Shown here: piece by piece, positions 1 to 13,700 of the stretch | Position numbering within the stretch: position 1 is the stretch's first letter | Layout of the letters: each line of letters begins with the position of its first letter | Assembly (NCBI GenBank): GCA_034698045.1 | Contig: JAQGAU010000792.1 | Coordinates: forward strand, 1 to 23,865 | Direction of reading: 5' to 3' | Source of the DNA: Paramacrobiotus richtersi | Taxonomy: Eukaryota > Tardigrada > Eutardigrada > Parachela > Macrobiotidae | Length of the DNA: 23,865 nucleotides | Translations under genes and position numbers: made by a program | Notes under the pieces: generated by a model | Told to the model about the DNA's origin: nothing | The model's input: only the letters and a program-made list of their open reading frames with translations | Databases searched by the model: none

Positions 1-2966
<2,966 letters not shown>

Positions 2967-3565
2967 TCAAGGGGCGGTCTTACAGATAACCCACAACGCA
3001 TGGATAACACCTGTACAACATGAAACAGTCAGTTTCCAACTTACTATGTGCAATAAATACTCAAAAAAGTGAACAGACAACAAACTGGTCAAACAAAACT
3101 GTGCGCAAAGAATCAGTTACTGTTAAAAGAGTAAATTTTAACAAGACGTATGAGCTCGATTTCCCTGCAGCGCAGTGTCATCGCTATGAGTGCTACTGAT
3201 TATTCACCACGCTTACCGGGAATAAAGGCCAAGACGGTCAGCAGCAGGTTAATCCAGAAATCCTTGGTAATGCCGTCCTGCTGGATGGCCACTAAACAAC
3301 AAAATCCAGAATATGAAAAAATTTACAAAATCAAGAGCTCTTGCAAAAATATCCAAGTCCGTTTACGGCGCATTGCAAAATACATTAACATTACACGGAA
3401 ATTCAAGTCAGGAAAACAACGTTTTTTTGGTAAGAAACTGTTTAATAAACAAGCATTAAAAATTTTTTATAAATATACGAGTTCTACAGTTCGCTGAAAT
3501 CACTGACCGGCCAAGGGAGGCAGGAAAAACGACAGAATAACGACGACGATCTCTTTCAAGGTCAT
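2967..3565 (-). CDS. PMP3: PMP3/UPF0057 (stress-induced proteolipid) family membrane protein, 58 aa, three exons
   Basis: Exons on the minus strand are 3565-3508, 3291-3217 and 3010-2967 (58+75+44 nt, 59 codons with TGA). Donors are GTCAGT and GTAAGC; acceptors are TTTAG and TACAG. Both introns are phase 1 and the codon halves fit. The protein starts MTLKEIVVVILSFF, then LPPLAVAIQQDG, then FWINLLLTVLAFIPG, then VIHALWVI. These are the family hallmarks: a first membrane segment ending in LPPLAV, a short loop with a Gly, a second membrane segment ending in a PG turn, and an IHALYVI-like end. The length matches the family's usual 50-60 residues. Yeast Pmp3 and plant RCI2 members sit in the plasma membrane and affect membrane potential and salt or cold tolerance; that role here is by homology only. 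The start context CAACAATGA is favourable. The gene lies between PI4K2 and RalBP1 with the same orientation. Confidence 0.93.
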
Positions 3566-4451
3566 TGTTGATCAAGGTAATGCGGGCCGCTGACCGGAAT
3601 GATCTGCAATAATTCCAAACACTGAACACAATTTTAAGCGCATAATGACTTTCTGTAACTTGGACGCAGTAAGAAATTCGTCAAATTCACCATCCCATGA
3701 ATTATTTATGCAGGTTTAAATTCAAACTAAATTCGGTTTAAATCCCAAATCACACGAGAAATCACCAAAAAAGGATTACATTACTTATTTAAGAAAAATA
3801 AAGTATTAATATCATTCACAAACCTCGGGAAGATTATAAACCGCAAAGGACTGCTAAAACTTCCGAATTATTCAGAAATGTCTCGACAAACGGCGGAATC
3901 AGGGCAGAGAAAGCGTGATGAACAATCCTCAGCTAAGCCAACTTGTAAACAGGCCGTAAAATGTCTTCAATTTCACAGTGACCCAGCAGGAAGTTAGCGG
4001 TTAAGTGTACAATGGGCACACCTCCTGAGTAACGTACAAGCTGGCATGCGCGCATATTCACTGTATTTATCAGCTTCCATTACGACGAACTTGATCATAA
4101 TCTATCGACACTGGGAGATTTCCATACATGCTTGAAATACCGTCACGCACTCCTGAATCAGCTACCAACCGGCGGCCACATACCGGCACGTACGATACAA
4201 AGGCGGGCCTTTAGATCATACGATTCTGCCAGCCAATCGGATTTTGAGGTTACTTTACCGCTTTAATCTGTACGATTCTGCCAACCAATCAGATGGGATT
4301 CACAGAATTCAGTTTACCAACAACAGCATGTAGACCGACATTTTTAAGATAATAAAACACAGGAAAAAATAGCTCCATTCAACTATCGATATACCGGTTG
4401 CATAAAGAAAACCGCACAGATAAAAATAAGAAAAAAATAATTTATAGCAAC
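3566..4451. other. Intergenic region: PMP3 upstream / RalBP1 3' flank
   Basis: About 890 bp between the PMP3 start and the RalBP1 stop, both minus strand. It must hold the PMP3 promoter and 5' UTR and the RalBP1 3' UTR. A pair of direct repeats carrying CCAAT boxes (4219-4242 and 4271-4294) is the only distinct structure. I see no convincing reading frame and no clear TATA box. Confidence 0.6.
4219..4294. promoter_or_regulatory. Duplicated CCAAT-box element upstream of PMP3
   Basis: Two 24-bp direct copies, at 4219-4242 and 4271-4294, differ at only two positions (both G to A). The core is GATTCTGCC(A/G)(G/A)CCAATC(G/A)GAT, with starts 52 bp apart. Each contains a full CCAAT pentamer in a context that resembles NF-Y sites. 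They lie about 650-730 bp upstream of the PMP3 start codon. A regulatory role is inferred from the motif and the duplication alone. Confidence 0.4.
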
Positions 4452-7400
4452 TCATGTAGAAACCGCTGCCATATTACGCTGCATCCGCAGTGCACTGGTT
4501 TCCGCCACAATGTTCATCCAGTCATTCGTCTCACAGCAGATTGCATCTTTCAATTCCCCGGTCTTACGCTATACCAAAAACCGATTTGTAATTTCAGCAC
4601 AAGTAAGAAAGCGAAAAACAAGAAATGTACCTTTAAACCGTGATATTTCTCGAGCAACTCGATCAGTTCCTGTTTTTGATCCAGAGAGGCAGGATCGGCA
4701 CCTGTTGATTCATCCCGCGATGCCTAACAAAGGGAAGATTTCAGTTCGAGTGGATTTGTAGTGGGAACTTCATTTTGGCTAGTGTACTAAAGACATTTTT
4801 ATTTTTCTCCATTAATCTTATTGTTTCAAAAGGGACGAACTGAGTACCGTAATTTATCCTGTTTGTAGTGTGGACATCAAATTTACACGTATATTTTACC
4901 AAAATTAATAATATACAAATTAATTCACTAATCTAATAAACATTTTCCGAGGTTTAGAAAGAAGAATGGTTTTTTTACCAGCCTATTAAAATGAAAATAA
5001 ATTAACCATTATCACTGATCACTGTTATCAGCACCAGGTTCAAAGGTCAGAGAAATATGATCCATAAGCAAAAATCCAAAAGGTCACTAGTTTCAAGGCA
5101 AATGTCCGGATATTCAATTTTATAGCTGACGTTAATGTTAATTTTGTTTTACCGAATTAAATAATAATTAACGAATAAAATCAAGAGAACTTGCAGTGGA
5201 AATTAAAACCGAACCCTGACTGAAAATACGCACAGATTTCTAACAAGATTTCTCACCTGGAGCATCCCCGCATCCTGTACCACATGCAGTTGCTCATACA
5301 GTCCAATGACCGCGTTACTCTCCCGGACAATCTGCTCCCGGAGCCCGGCATTGTGTCCCAACAGCACCTCCTGCAGACTGATCAGATACATCAGCTTCTC
5401 CACACTGGCCTTTTTCTCCGCTTCATCCACGATGTTCTGTCCGTCCCCGCCACTGTTGTGTACCGGCACATCTTCGCGTTTCGCGGGTTCCGGTTCCGCC
5501 TTCCCGGAAATGGGGGACTTGGTCCCGTCGGCCACCTTGGTGGGGATCAGGATGCCACTGGTAGGGACCACGTCCGGTTGCAGGGGGACGGTGGTCATCT
5601 TCTCAAATGTACGGATCTACACATGAATAAACGCAGTGAATTCTATATTTTTTTTAATAAATCGCTCCGCCAGTGTTTTTTCATCTAAACTGTTAACCTG
5701 ATCTAAATCCAGTTCACATGTTTGAATTCATTTAAGAATTTTGAATTTAATCACAATAGAATGCCAAATAAAGATTTCACTACATCAGTATCAAAATAGT
5801 TGTTTCCTTGCATTATGCATTATACTTTACATTCGCTTTATTTTTTGACAATTTTTCCACTCTTTATGTCGACGTAACATAACTCCCGCATGACAAGAAA
5901 TATTGTATGAATATCAAATTTCGTAGAGTAATGGCACAGTGCGGAAGCAAACCCCATCTGTTACTCTGTCTGCAAGTTACATACAGCAGCCATATAAACT
6001 TTTTTGTTACTCTTTTGACAAAAAAAAACAACTTACGTGGTAATTATGTACTTATTCAACATATATGAAAAAAATTCTCAACACATCGTCATTCGGGTGC
6101 TTGAAGCGCGACATGTCTGCTCGCTATAGTCAGCCACAGACATGTGTCTGCTAATGCTTCTGCCACAACAAACCCACATTTTATGGTAAATGTTTCAAAT
6201 TATCCTTATCAAGTTATCCTATTACCGTGTATACTATCAGTTAGCTTCTTAAGGTTGAGACACAGATGACAAAAATATTATGGTAAGGTAATATTTGAAT
6301 ATTTAAATAATTAATGAATAAATTAAGTAATATTTGAATATTTAAATAATTTATTCATTAAATATTACCTAATTTATTCATTAAATATTACCTAATTTAT
6401 TCATTAATTAGGTAATATCTGAATGTTATGGTAATATTTGAACCACAGCAACAAATTAAAACAGCGCAATTTCACCACAAAAACACAAACAATTCGGATA
6501 TAAATAATTTCTAACACCACAACCGGAGTAGCCTTACTGTCCGCTTCAGTTGCGTCACTTGGCGTTGAATCTCCCACAACTGCTCCTCTTTGCGCTTGCT
6601 GGCCTTGCCCTGCTTGATCTCCAGATGCATCTGGTTGAGACTCGTCTCCTTCTTCACCAGCTCGTCCCGCAGCTGCGCCAACGTCTCCTCTGTGTTGTTC
6701 GCTTTGCCGGATGGTTTAGCGGCGGAGACGGCGACCGGTGCACTCAATCTGCAACGTCGTCATTTTTTTATTTTTCTAAAATCTATATTTTTTTCCAAAA
6801 TTTGCCAAATTATTCGTTTCATCATTTTACTTCGTTCGGGGTTTTTCAGAATATTTCCTATAACGCTATCAATTTTACTAAAATCTATCTTTTTTTTATA
6901 AAATTCGTCAAATTTTTCGCTTCGTTAGTTCGTTCGCGGTTCTTTCTAAACGAAAAATAAATTTTAATTTGTATTCCGGCGGCTATTTAAATAATTTGTA
7001 TTTCTTTCTGAATATTTCCTATAACGCCATTAATTTTACTAAGATCTATGATTTTTTTCTAAAATTTGTCAAATTTTTCGTCTCATCATTTTACTTCGTT
7101 CGGGGTTTTTTCAGAATATATTTTTATATTTATCCATATTTATCGTTACGAAAACATTTCACTACGGAATAGGCAAAAGGTAAAAATTCTAATATCCGTT
7201 CTTTTTTCATGTTATTCTCAATAAAATTAAATAAATGTTTCATTTGGATTCTCAATGCACTTCTAACTCTCACACGTGGGTTAATACATAAGCTTCACGA
7301 AAATTTCCAAATTAATACAAGTAACGTTTTCTAATCCCAACTCACTTGGAAATGCTGATATCATGGAAGATTTCGGTGGGATAATTGAGAAAGAAGTTCA

Positions 7401-10139
7401 GCACTTTGTTGCTCTGGATGCGCAGTGTCGGTTCCAGTACTAACGCCAAATTCTTCAAGCTCATTTTGTTGACATCCTGGTGTTCCATAATGTGCGACAT
7501 GTGGACGAAAATCCAGCCCAATAACGTCCGACGACAGGGCTCCAAACGCAGCAGAATCCGATGGGTAGTTTCCATTCGTTTAGTTATTTCGGGAATTTCT
7601 GTAAGACGCAAAGCAATGCAACTATTACACCATAATTCAGAATAACTTACTGAATTAATTCACCTTTAAATCAACAATATTAATATTGAAAATTCCGAAA
7701 AAATTACCGATAGAACGATGATCAGTGACGCATTCTACAGTTACGACATTTGCCTTCCAGATATGAAACGCACATTTTCTTAAGACATTTTTCGTTCAGT
7801 TTTCATCATAAAACTGGTACAACATATGACGAAATGTGTATAAAGTGCGAAAAAGTATGAAGCGAAATATTTAGCACGCAAAACGAGTTACACAGATTTT
7901 CACCATGCGAAATCATGTACTGGTACTTAATTTGTATGCGCATGCCACTACACTACAGAATTTCTACTTTCACAATGCATTCACACGGGAAGCCAATTAG
8001 CGCAAACGGCGATCATCCACCAATTATTCTAGTTAATCAATTATCATATTATTTTATAATATTATTTTATAATATTATTATAATATTTATTAATACTATT
8101 CTATTGTTTTATAATATTATTCTATTATTCCGCCAATGATTATTACTAAATTACGCCATTATCTAGTTTACTGGTAAAATCGATCCAATTTTAATTTTAA
8201 ACCAGCAAAAAACAAAACGTTTCACAAACTCACCTAGTGCATCCTCCAAATCGGGTAGAAACTCTTCCGGGAGGAGTTTCTGCGGTAATTCCCGAATATA
8301 GATCTTCATCACATCGGCCACGGTGGCCACGTCGTAATCGTTCAAGCGCACCCGATCCCCACGATTAAAATGCTGCTTCAACTCCTGGATGCGGGTCTGT
8401 GAGCCGGAAGTGCGATAGATACCCATCGTATCCAAACCTGCGTCGTTCAACACATGAGACATCGTTTGCGGGTGATAATAGTGTTAAACTACCGTTATCC
8501 TCGATGTAGTTGACGCAGACGCGGAAAAACGCTGGAATCTGTAATCCATCCGGGCAACGATCAATCTGGACGGCTTTGCTTAATGGTATACCGAAGATTT
8601 GCGTGTCTAAATCATCTGCAAATGAATCAAGTTATTATTGCTGTAAATTCATAAAAAAATGTAAAAGCAATAGTTTGAAAAACCAACCTCGAAATGATAC
8701 AATTTTTGTTTCCATAACGCACGTTAAATAAATACAAGGAAACCGCAGAATCTGCGACATTAATTATAGTAAATTAAAACGTACACAAATTATCAATATC
8801 GAACGAGAAAAAACGAAAACACACAATAAACTAAAAACAGGCAAATATTACCAAAAAAATAAATAAATACAAAACTATTATTAAAAATATAAAACACGAG
8901 GTTCGCAAACAGAAAGGTGCTACCGACTTGAAAAAAAGATCTGAAGCCAATAAGAAACACAACAGGAACGTACGAAACGGTAGCACAAACAACTTGAGCT
9001 GTTATAACCAAGAAAAGTGCAGAAAAATACGAAAATAGTACGAAATATGCAAGATTTCTTTACCAGCTGTCTGCGTCTGTGCCAACGGTGCCACCGCCTT
9101 CTTGGCACTGGCCGGAACCAAGGGCGCCACGGCAAAGGGCCGGTCGTCAAAGGGGTTGGTGTTGCTGGAGAAACTGCTCTTATACTTCAGTTTGCTGGTC
9201 TTTTTGCTCTGCATGCTCTGCAGCAACACACTGTCCGTAAAAGGTTCATCTTGTGTCAGAATGTCCTTGTTCTTGAAGGATTTCTTTTTCTTCAGGCGGA
9301 ATGCGGGTTTGGTCTTGGTTCCTTTACTCCCGGAGGCGGGGGCGGAGGGGGAAGCGATGGGGAACTGGTACGATGTAAATCCAGCGCTAGAGAGAAATTA
9401 TCAAAAAGTGCGTAAAATAATTCATTTTTAATGGGACCAGATTTATAAAACCGAAAGTAGCGACGGATAATTTTCACCATGAAAACAATACTACACCCGC
9501 ACGTTTTTAATAACGATACATTCGATACAAGTTAAAGGATGACTAAAAATACGAGTCCAGGAATACGGTGTTTCACAAAATGCAGCGTAGATTTAAAACG
9601 ATCCGTACATTCTGAAACGATTCTACTCGAGATACTGCAATTTTTTAAGAAAATACAATCAACCTTAGGTACATCTAACGGTTGGAAACAAGAGAAATTT
9701 CAACTTAATACAATGTTTGAAAAAATAAAAAAACAAATTAAATGTCGCAGAACACAAAGGGACCAAAAGCAGGGGAATCCCCTGTCTTTTCGTCTAGCGT
9801 TTATTGAAGACTTTTTACAGCTTTTCCTTACCTGCCAGGTCCAGGCGCCGTGCCCGACCCACTCCCACCCTGCGTCGGAGTGGAATGATGGCGTGGATGG
9901 GCCTGCGAGGGACTGATGATACAAGCAGCATCGTTGTAGTCCTCATCCGATGACTCCATCCCCACACTACGGTAGCCCTTCTCCTTCTTCTTCTTGGCTT
10001 TGACAAAGGCATACGCATTCCCCGAGGGATGGTGGAACGTGTCATCCGTGTGACTCTGACTACCAGCATGGGGACGAGGATGGTCGACATCCAACAGACC
10101 ACCTGATGTGCTGGTGGGTTCGCGCCCGTGGTGGGCCAT
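4452..10139 (-). CDS. RALBP1: RalA-binding protein 1 (RLIP76) orthologue: RhoGAP plus Ral-binding coiled coil, 663 aa, nine exons
   Basis: RalBP1 is a Ral effector and a GAP for Rac/Cdc42 that links Ral to endocytosis. Exons: 10139-9832, 9386-9064, 8615-8493, 8437-8234, 7598-7346, 6748-6538, 5616-5257, 4723-4631, 4568-4452. They sum to 1992 nt with phases matching at all eight junctions; human RalBP1 is 655 aa. The basic/acidic N-terminus (KKKKEKGY then SSDEDYND) aligns with the human one. An NPF tripeptide is at 180-182. RhoGAP spans about 218-403, from FGIPLSKAVQ, with the arginine finger R260 in GIYRTSG and NLALVLEPTL near its end. Next is the EEQLWEIQRQVTQLKR segment. Two Ral-binding helices follow: about 546-588 (exon 7), and exons 8-9 from QELIELLEKYHGLK onward. 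The protein ends soon after helix 2, without the long human tail. Introns are 445, 448, 55, 635, 597, 921, 533 and 62 bp. An apparent Met at 8462 lies inside the 55-bp intron 3 and is not a start. Confidence 0.93.
5617..6537. other. RalBP1 intron 6 (921 bp)
   Basis: The largest intron of the gene, with donor GTAAGG at 6537 and acceptor GTGTAG ending at 5617. It carries the AT-rich repeat array at 6287-6442 and no coding signal. Confidence 0.8.
6287..6442. repeat. AT-rich tandem and inverted repeat array in RalBP1 intron 6
   Basis: Copies of a roughly 24-bp unit built from TAATTTATTCATTAAATATT and ACC occur on the right, twice in tandem and once altered. The reverse-complement form GGTAATATTTGAATATTTAA occurs on the left, also repeated. 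The 16-mer AATTAATGAATAAATT at 6309-6324 is the exact reverse complement of 6393-6408. The array could fold into a long hairpin in the pre-mRNA. Confidence 0.8.
6776..7125. repeat. Long-period direct repeats in RalBP1 intron 5
   Basis: Three related copies begin with CTAAAATCTAT-like sequence at 6776, 6878 and 7039. Copies 1 and 3 share TCATCATTTTACTTCG followed by TTCGGGG and a T-run. The phrase GAATATTTCCTATAACGC recurs before copies 2 and 3. Copy 2 is more diverged. Spacings are about 102 and 161 bp. The repeats lie wholly within the intron (7345-6749) and have no coding signal. Confidence 0.75.
8041..8130. repeat. AT simple-sequence tract in RalBP1 intron 4
   Basis: A low-complexity run of TATAATATTATT-type words lies inside the 635-bp intron 8233-7599. 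It looks like an expanded microsatellite with no other function visible. Confidence 0.7.
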
Positions 10140-10745
10140 TGTCGAAGGATTGTCTGGATTCGAGAATATACGATGTGAGATATGAGATTATGTAACGGAT
10201 CGTGCTGATCGTGTGGAAAAATGAGGCGCAGAACTGTTTGAAAACTAAAGGAGCACGAATTCGAAAAGTAACAGCAAGGCTGCAAATCATAAATGGATTT
10301 TCGTATTTTTTGTTGGTCAGCCAGAGTTGTGGGTGCGCATTGGCGCACGGGCATTTTTGGACCCCTGCCATTACCACAGCCGCCCAGCGAAGTCGCTGAA
10401 CCGGAAGCACTGCAAGCGATAAATTTCAAGAAATCTGAACCTGAAAACTGAAACTGAAATTTTAGTTTTTATTTAGTTGCGGATTCTTTAGTTTTTGGGA
10501 AATCCTTGTATTGTCAACAGTCAACAGGTTTTGATCCAAGTGGAGTGAGTTTAGCAAACCAGATTGCACCTCTTTCTTTAGATTTGTTCTGTTTGTTTCT
10601 GCGATTCCTGCGGCTTGTGACAACAGCATGCCGTAGACGTCAAATGCGCTGCTTGTCCAGGATTCTCACGACATTTATTGTTCCCTCAGTCATTCCCTTC
10701 TTCCCAGCCATCCGGAAACGCATTCCTCCTTTTTCTCGCTCCATA
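10140..10745. promoter_or_regulatory. Shared divergent promoter region of RalBP1 and TRMT11
   Basis: The 606 bp between two start codons in opposite orientations must hold both promoters and 5' UTRs, unless upstream non-coding exons exist. An inverted repeat GTGCGC-ATTG-GCGCAC at 10333-10348 sits near the middle and includes an inverted CCAAT core (ATTGG); it resembles a spaced NRF1-like palindrome. No TATA box is obvious. The open frame 10506-10745 in phase with TRMT11 has no homology to the family N-terminus and is treated as 5' UTR. Confidence 0.55.
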
Positions 10746-13700
10746 ATGACGACGATACACGCGGGAAAGAAACGATATCTCGTCTACTTTGCTCAAGAAC
10801 ACACCGCGTTCCGTTTTCCTGTAAGAACCGCTCTTTTCATCGCGCATGTCTTTTTCGGGTTTTCCGAGTGTCTGTTGCAACCAGACCACTTACAGATCAC
10901 AAATTTAGTCTTCCAGCAATACGTGTATGTTACAGGAGCTTCGGTCATTATGTAAACTATTGCACATCCCGTTGAACGAGAGCGAACTGGTAAACGAAGA
11001 GGTAAGCCAAGAAATTCATTTTTTTCGTTTTTTTTCGGCGATTGTGCGGTATAAATCGTATTGTTTTACTCGTAGAGTCCTTTTCTAGTGCTGACATTGG
11101 AGAATGAGCAGCATGCACGCTCCCTGACGCAGCGATCCGTTCTAATCCGGTTGGTAAACCATGCGTGGTTATTTGTGAAGTTTTTATAGCTGTTTGTGTT
11201 TTAGTTCGTGTTTCGAATGTTGGATACAAGCCAAAACGTTTTCAAATCTTCTGGAGGCTGTCGCGGAACTTCCCGAGCCGTTTGTGGTACAAATTAATTA
11301 ACTAAAGATGTAGATAATTTTGTTTTAAAATACAGACATTTTGAAATATTTTTGGGGATTTAAATTCAATTTAAATCGGGAAATTTGATTTTTAATTTAG
11401 CTTTCGGAGTCGTTTGTGTACAAATTTGGATTAATTAAATTTTTATATAATTCCAAAAAAACGCAGAAAATTTGAATTAAGTTTGGAAATTTAAATTCAG
11501 AAAAATGTAGACTGATTACAATTTAAATGGGTCTTGATTTTAAAATTATCTTGATTTAATTAGAAATTTCAGATTCAGTTTTGAAAGAATGATAAATTAA
11601 GAAATTAAAATCAAACTGACTTTTCCGTACATTTTTTTGGGAATATTTCTTTCGATTTCTTTTTTAGGCTTTTTGATTAACGTGATTTATAACAGTTGAT
11701 GTTATGCCATCTTTTCCGTTGTAGGCACCCTATTCATCTCCGCAGTGCAGTTTTCGGATCCGTATCCACGCCTACGGCCAGAAACTTGCCTGGGAAAAGA
11801 TTCTTGAAAGGGTGGATGTAAGAAAAAATCAGAAAATTTGGGATTAATATGGCAAAACAAACGGATTTTCATGTTAAATAGGCGTTATCCGTCCTTCCCT
11901 TCACAGGGCGAGTCGACCTACAAAATCCCGATTATAGCTTCCATCTTCTCGAAGATTACGGCGGGGACGATGTGCCCGATCGTGGAACGCTCCCTCTGGA
12001 GCAGGTGTTTTTCGGGAGATGGGTATGTGTTGAAATATCATTTTAATGGTTTTCCCCCTTTTATTTTTTATTTCTTCGTCGTTTTATTGGTTTTATCCTT
12101 CGCTGTATCTGTCTTTCTTTATATTGTATTTATTTTTTATTTTTCCATACCATTTTTCCATTTGGATTTTTGTTATAGAATTTTTTTTAGAATATTTCCT
12201 TATTTTCCATCCATATTTATAAAATGTTTTTTTGAATTTGTAGAATATTGATTTATTTTCAAATCCATATTTATAAAATGTTTTTTTGAATTTATAGAAT
12301 ATTTATTTATTTTCCATCCATATTTATAGAATGTTTCTCTCATTTCATCGATGATATTTCCTGTATTGGTGGTGTACTAAGTACTTGATGGAAACTAAAT
12401 CATTCTGTTACATTTTGGTTTTTTTCTCGATAAATGTCTACATTTGGCCGTTCTTTTCTCCCGTTTTCTTATGGAATCATTTTGACGGTTGCATAGATAG
12501 CCGATGGAGGCCGCGATGCCATCCACCGGTTCCGACTGGATAAACGCTACTTTATCGGTACCACCAGCATGGATCCGCTGTTGTCCATGATCATGGCCAA
12601 CCAGGCCCTAATTCATCCCGGCGCCATTGTCTATGATCCCTTTGTCGGGACGGGTAGTCTGCTGGTGGCGGCGGCGCATTTTGGCGGGTTTACCATGGGA
12701 GCGGATATTGACCAGACGCTGCTGTATGGACGAGGTATGATTGTGTATTTGTTCGCCTGGGAATATTAGTGTTATGTAGTAATGTTATTTAGTTGGTTAG
12801 GTGTTTTGTATTAGTGTTATTTCATTCCTACGGCAAGAACATTTGGTATTTACTCTGAAAAGGCGTACCGCAAAAATGGAGAAGAAAACGATAAGTAAAA
12901 GGAAATGTTTTTCTTATCAGTTTACCGTGTAAAACTGCCAACAACAAAAGTATGTACTGACAAAAAACTGAGTTATGGTTAGGTGTGTAAAAAGTGTGAA
13001 ACTGTTTGTATAATGTTACGGAACATTCTATCTGCGCAACTATCGCTGTCAGATCCTACACGCTTGGGACATTGAGAGCCACTACACTACGATTCACTGA
13101 CTACCGTTACGACCATAGCATCCATCAGATTTTTATCGCAAAAAAATGCCAGATGTTGCACAAAACGCAGTGTAGAATGTAGTTTCGTTGAAAGAGAAAG
13201 TTTTCGAAATTGGTTAGTGATAATTTGAATCCTTGATGTGGTATGCGAACTTAACGGATGATAACAATGGCCGTCAACACAGCACTCGTAACTAGGTGGA
13301 AACCGTAGTGTGATGGCTCATGTGGCGCTATTACTTGTCCGCTCCGCTGTTAACAGTTGTGGCACTTGTAATGCGTATTCTTCGCTAAATGTTTCAGTAA
13401 CACTTGACAGAGTTCATCGTCTAAAACTGGAGGATATTCCTTTTGTATAAAAATACGTAAATAGGTAAAGGATTTCATTTTGCACTAGAATCGAGTCGAT
13501 TTCGATGGTTAGTGGGGAATACCTAACTTTAGATGTTTATTTGCACTGGGCGATTCACATATTTTTTAAAAGATGTATCGTAATGCAGGGAAATCCACCC
13601 GTGCGAAAAACACATGGCGGAACCGGGACGAGAGTGTACAGTCCAACTTCAAGCAGTATAATCTCCAGTCGCACTATCTGGACGTTTTGGTCTCGGATGC

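Noticed and set aside
3150..3497. Plus-strand frame of 115 codons
   Set aside because: It is antisense to PMP3 exon 2 and intron 1; the minus-strand product is a clear PMP3 protein.
8438..8462. Apparent Met start MSHVLNDAG before the RalBP1 RhoGAP exon
   Set aside because: This segment is inside a 55-bp intron; removing it joins NYIEDNG to LDTMGIYR, as the RhoGAP family requires.
10506..10745. N-terminal extension of TRMT11 in frame upstream of 10746
   Set aside because: The family begins about 7 residues before the KRYL segment, which fits ATG 10746; the upstream frame is low in homology and rich in Cys/Arg/Leu as expected for chance.
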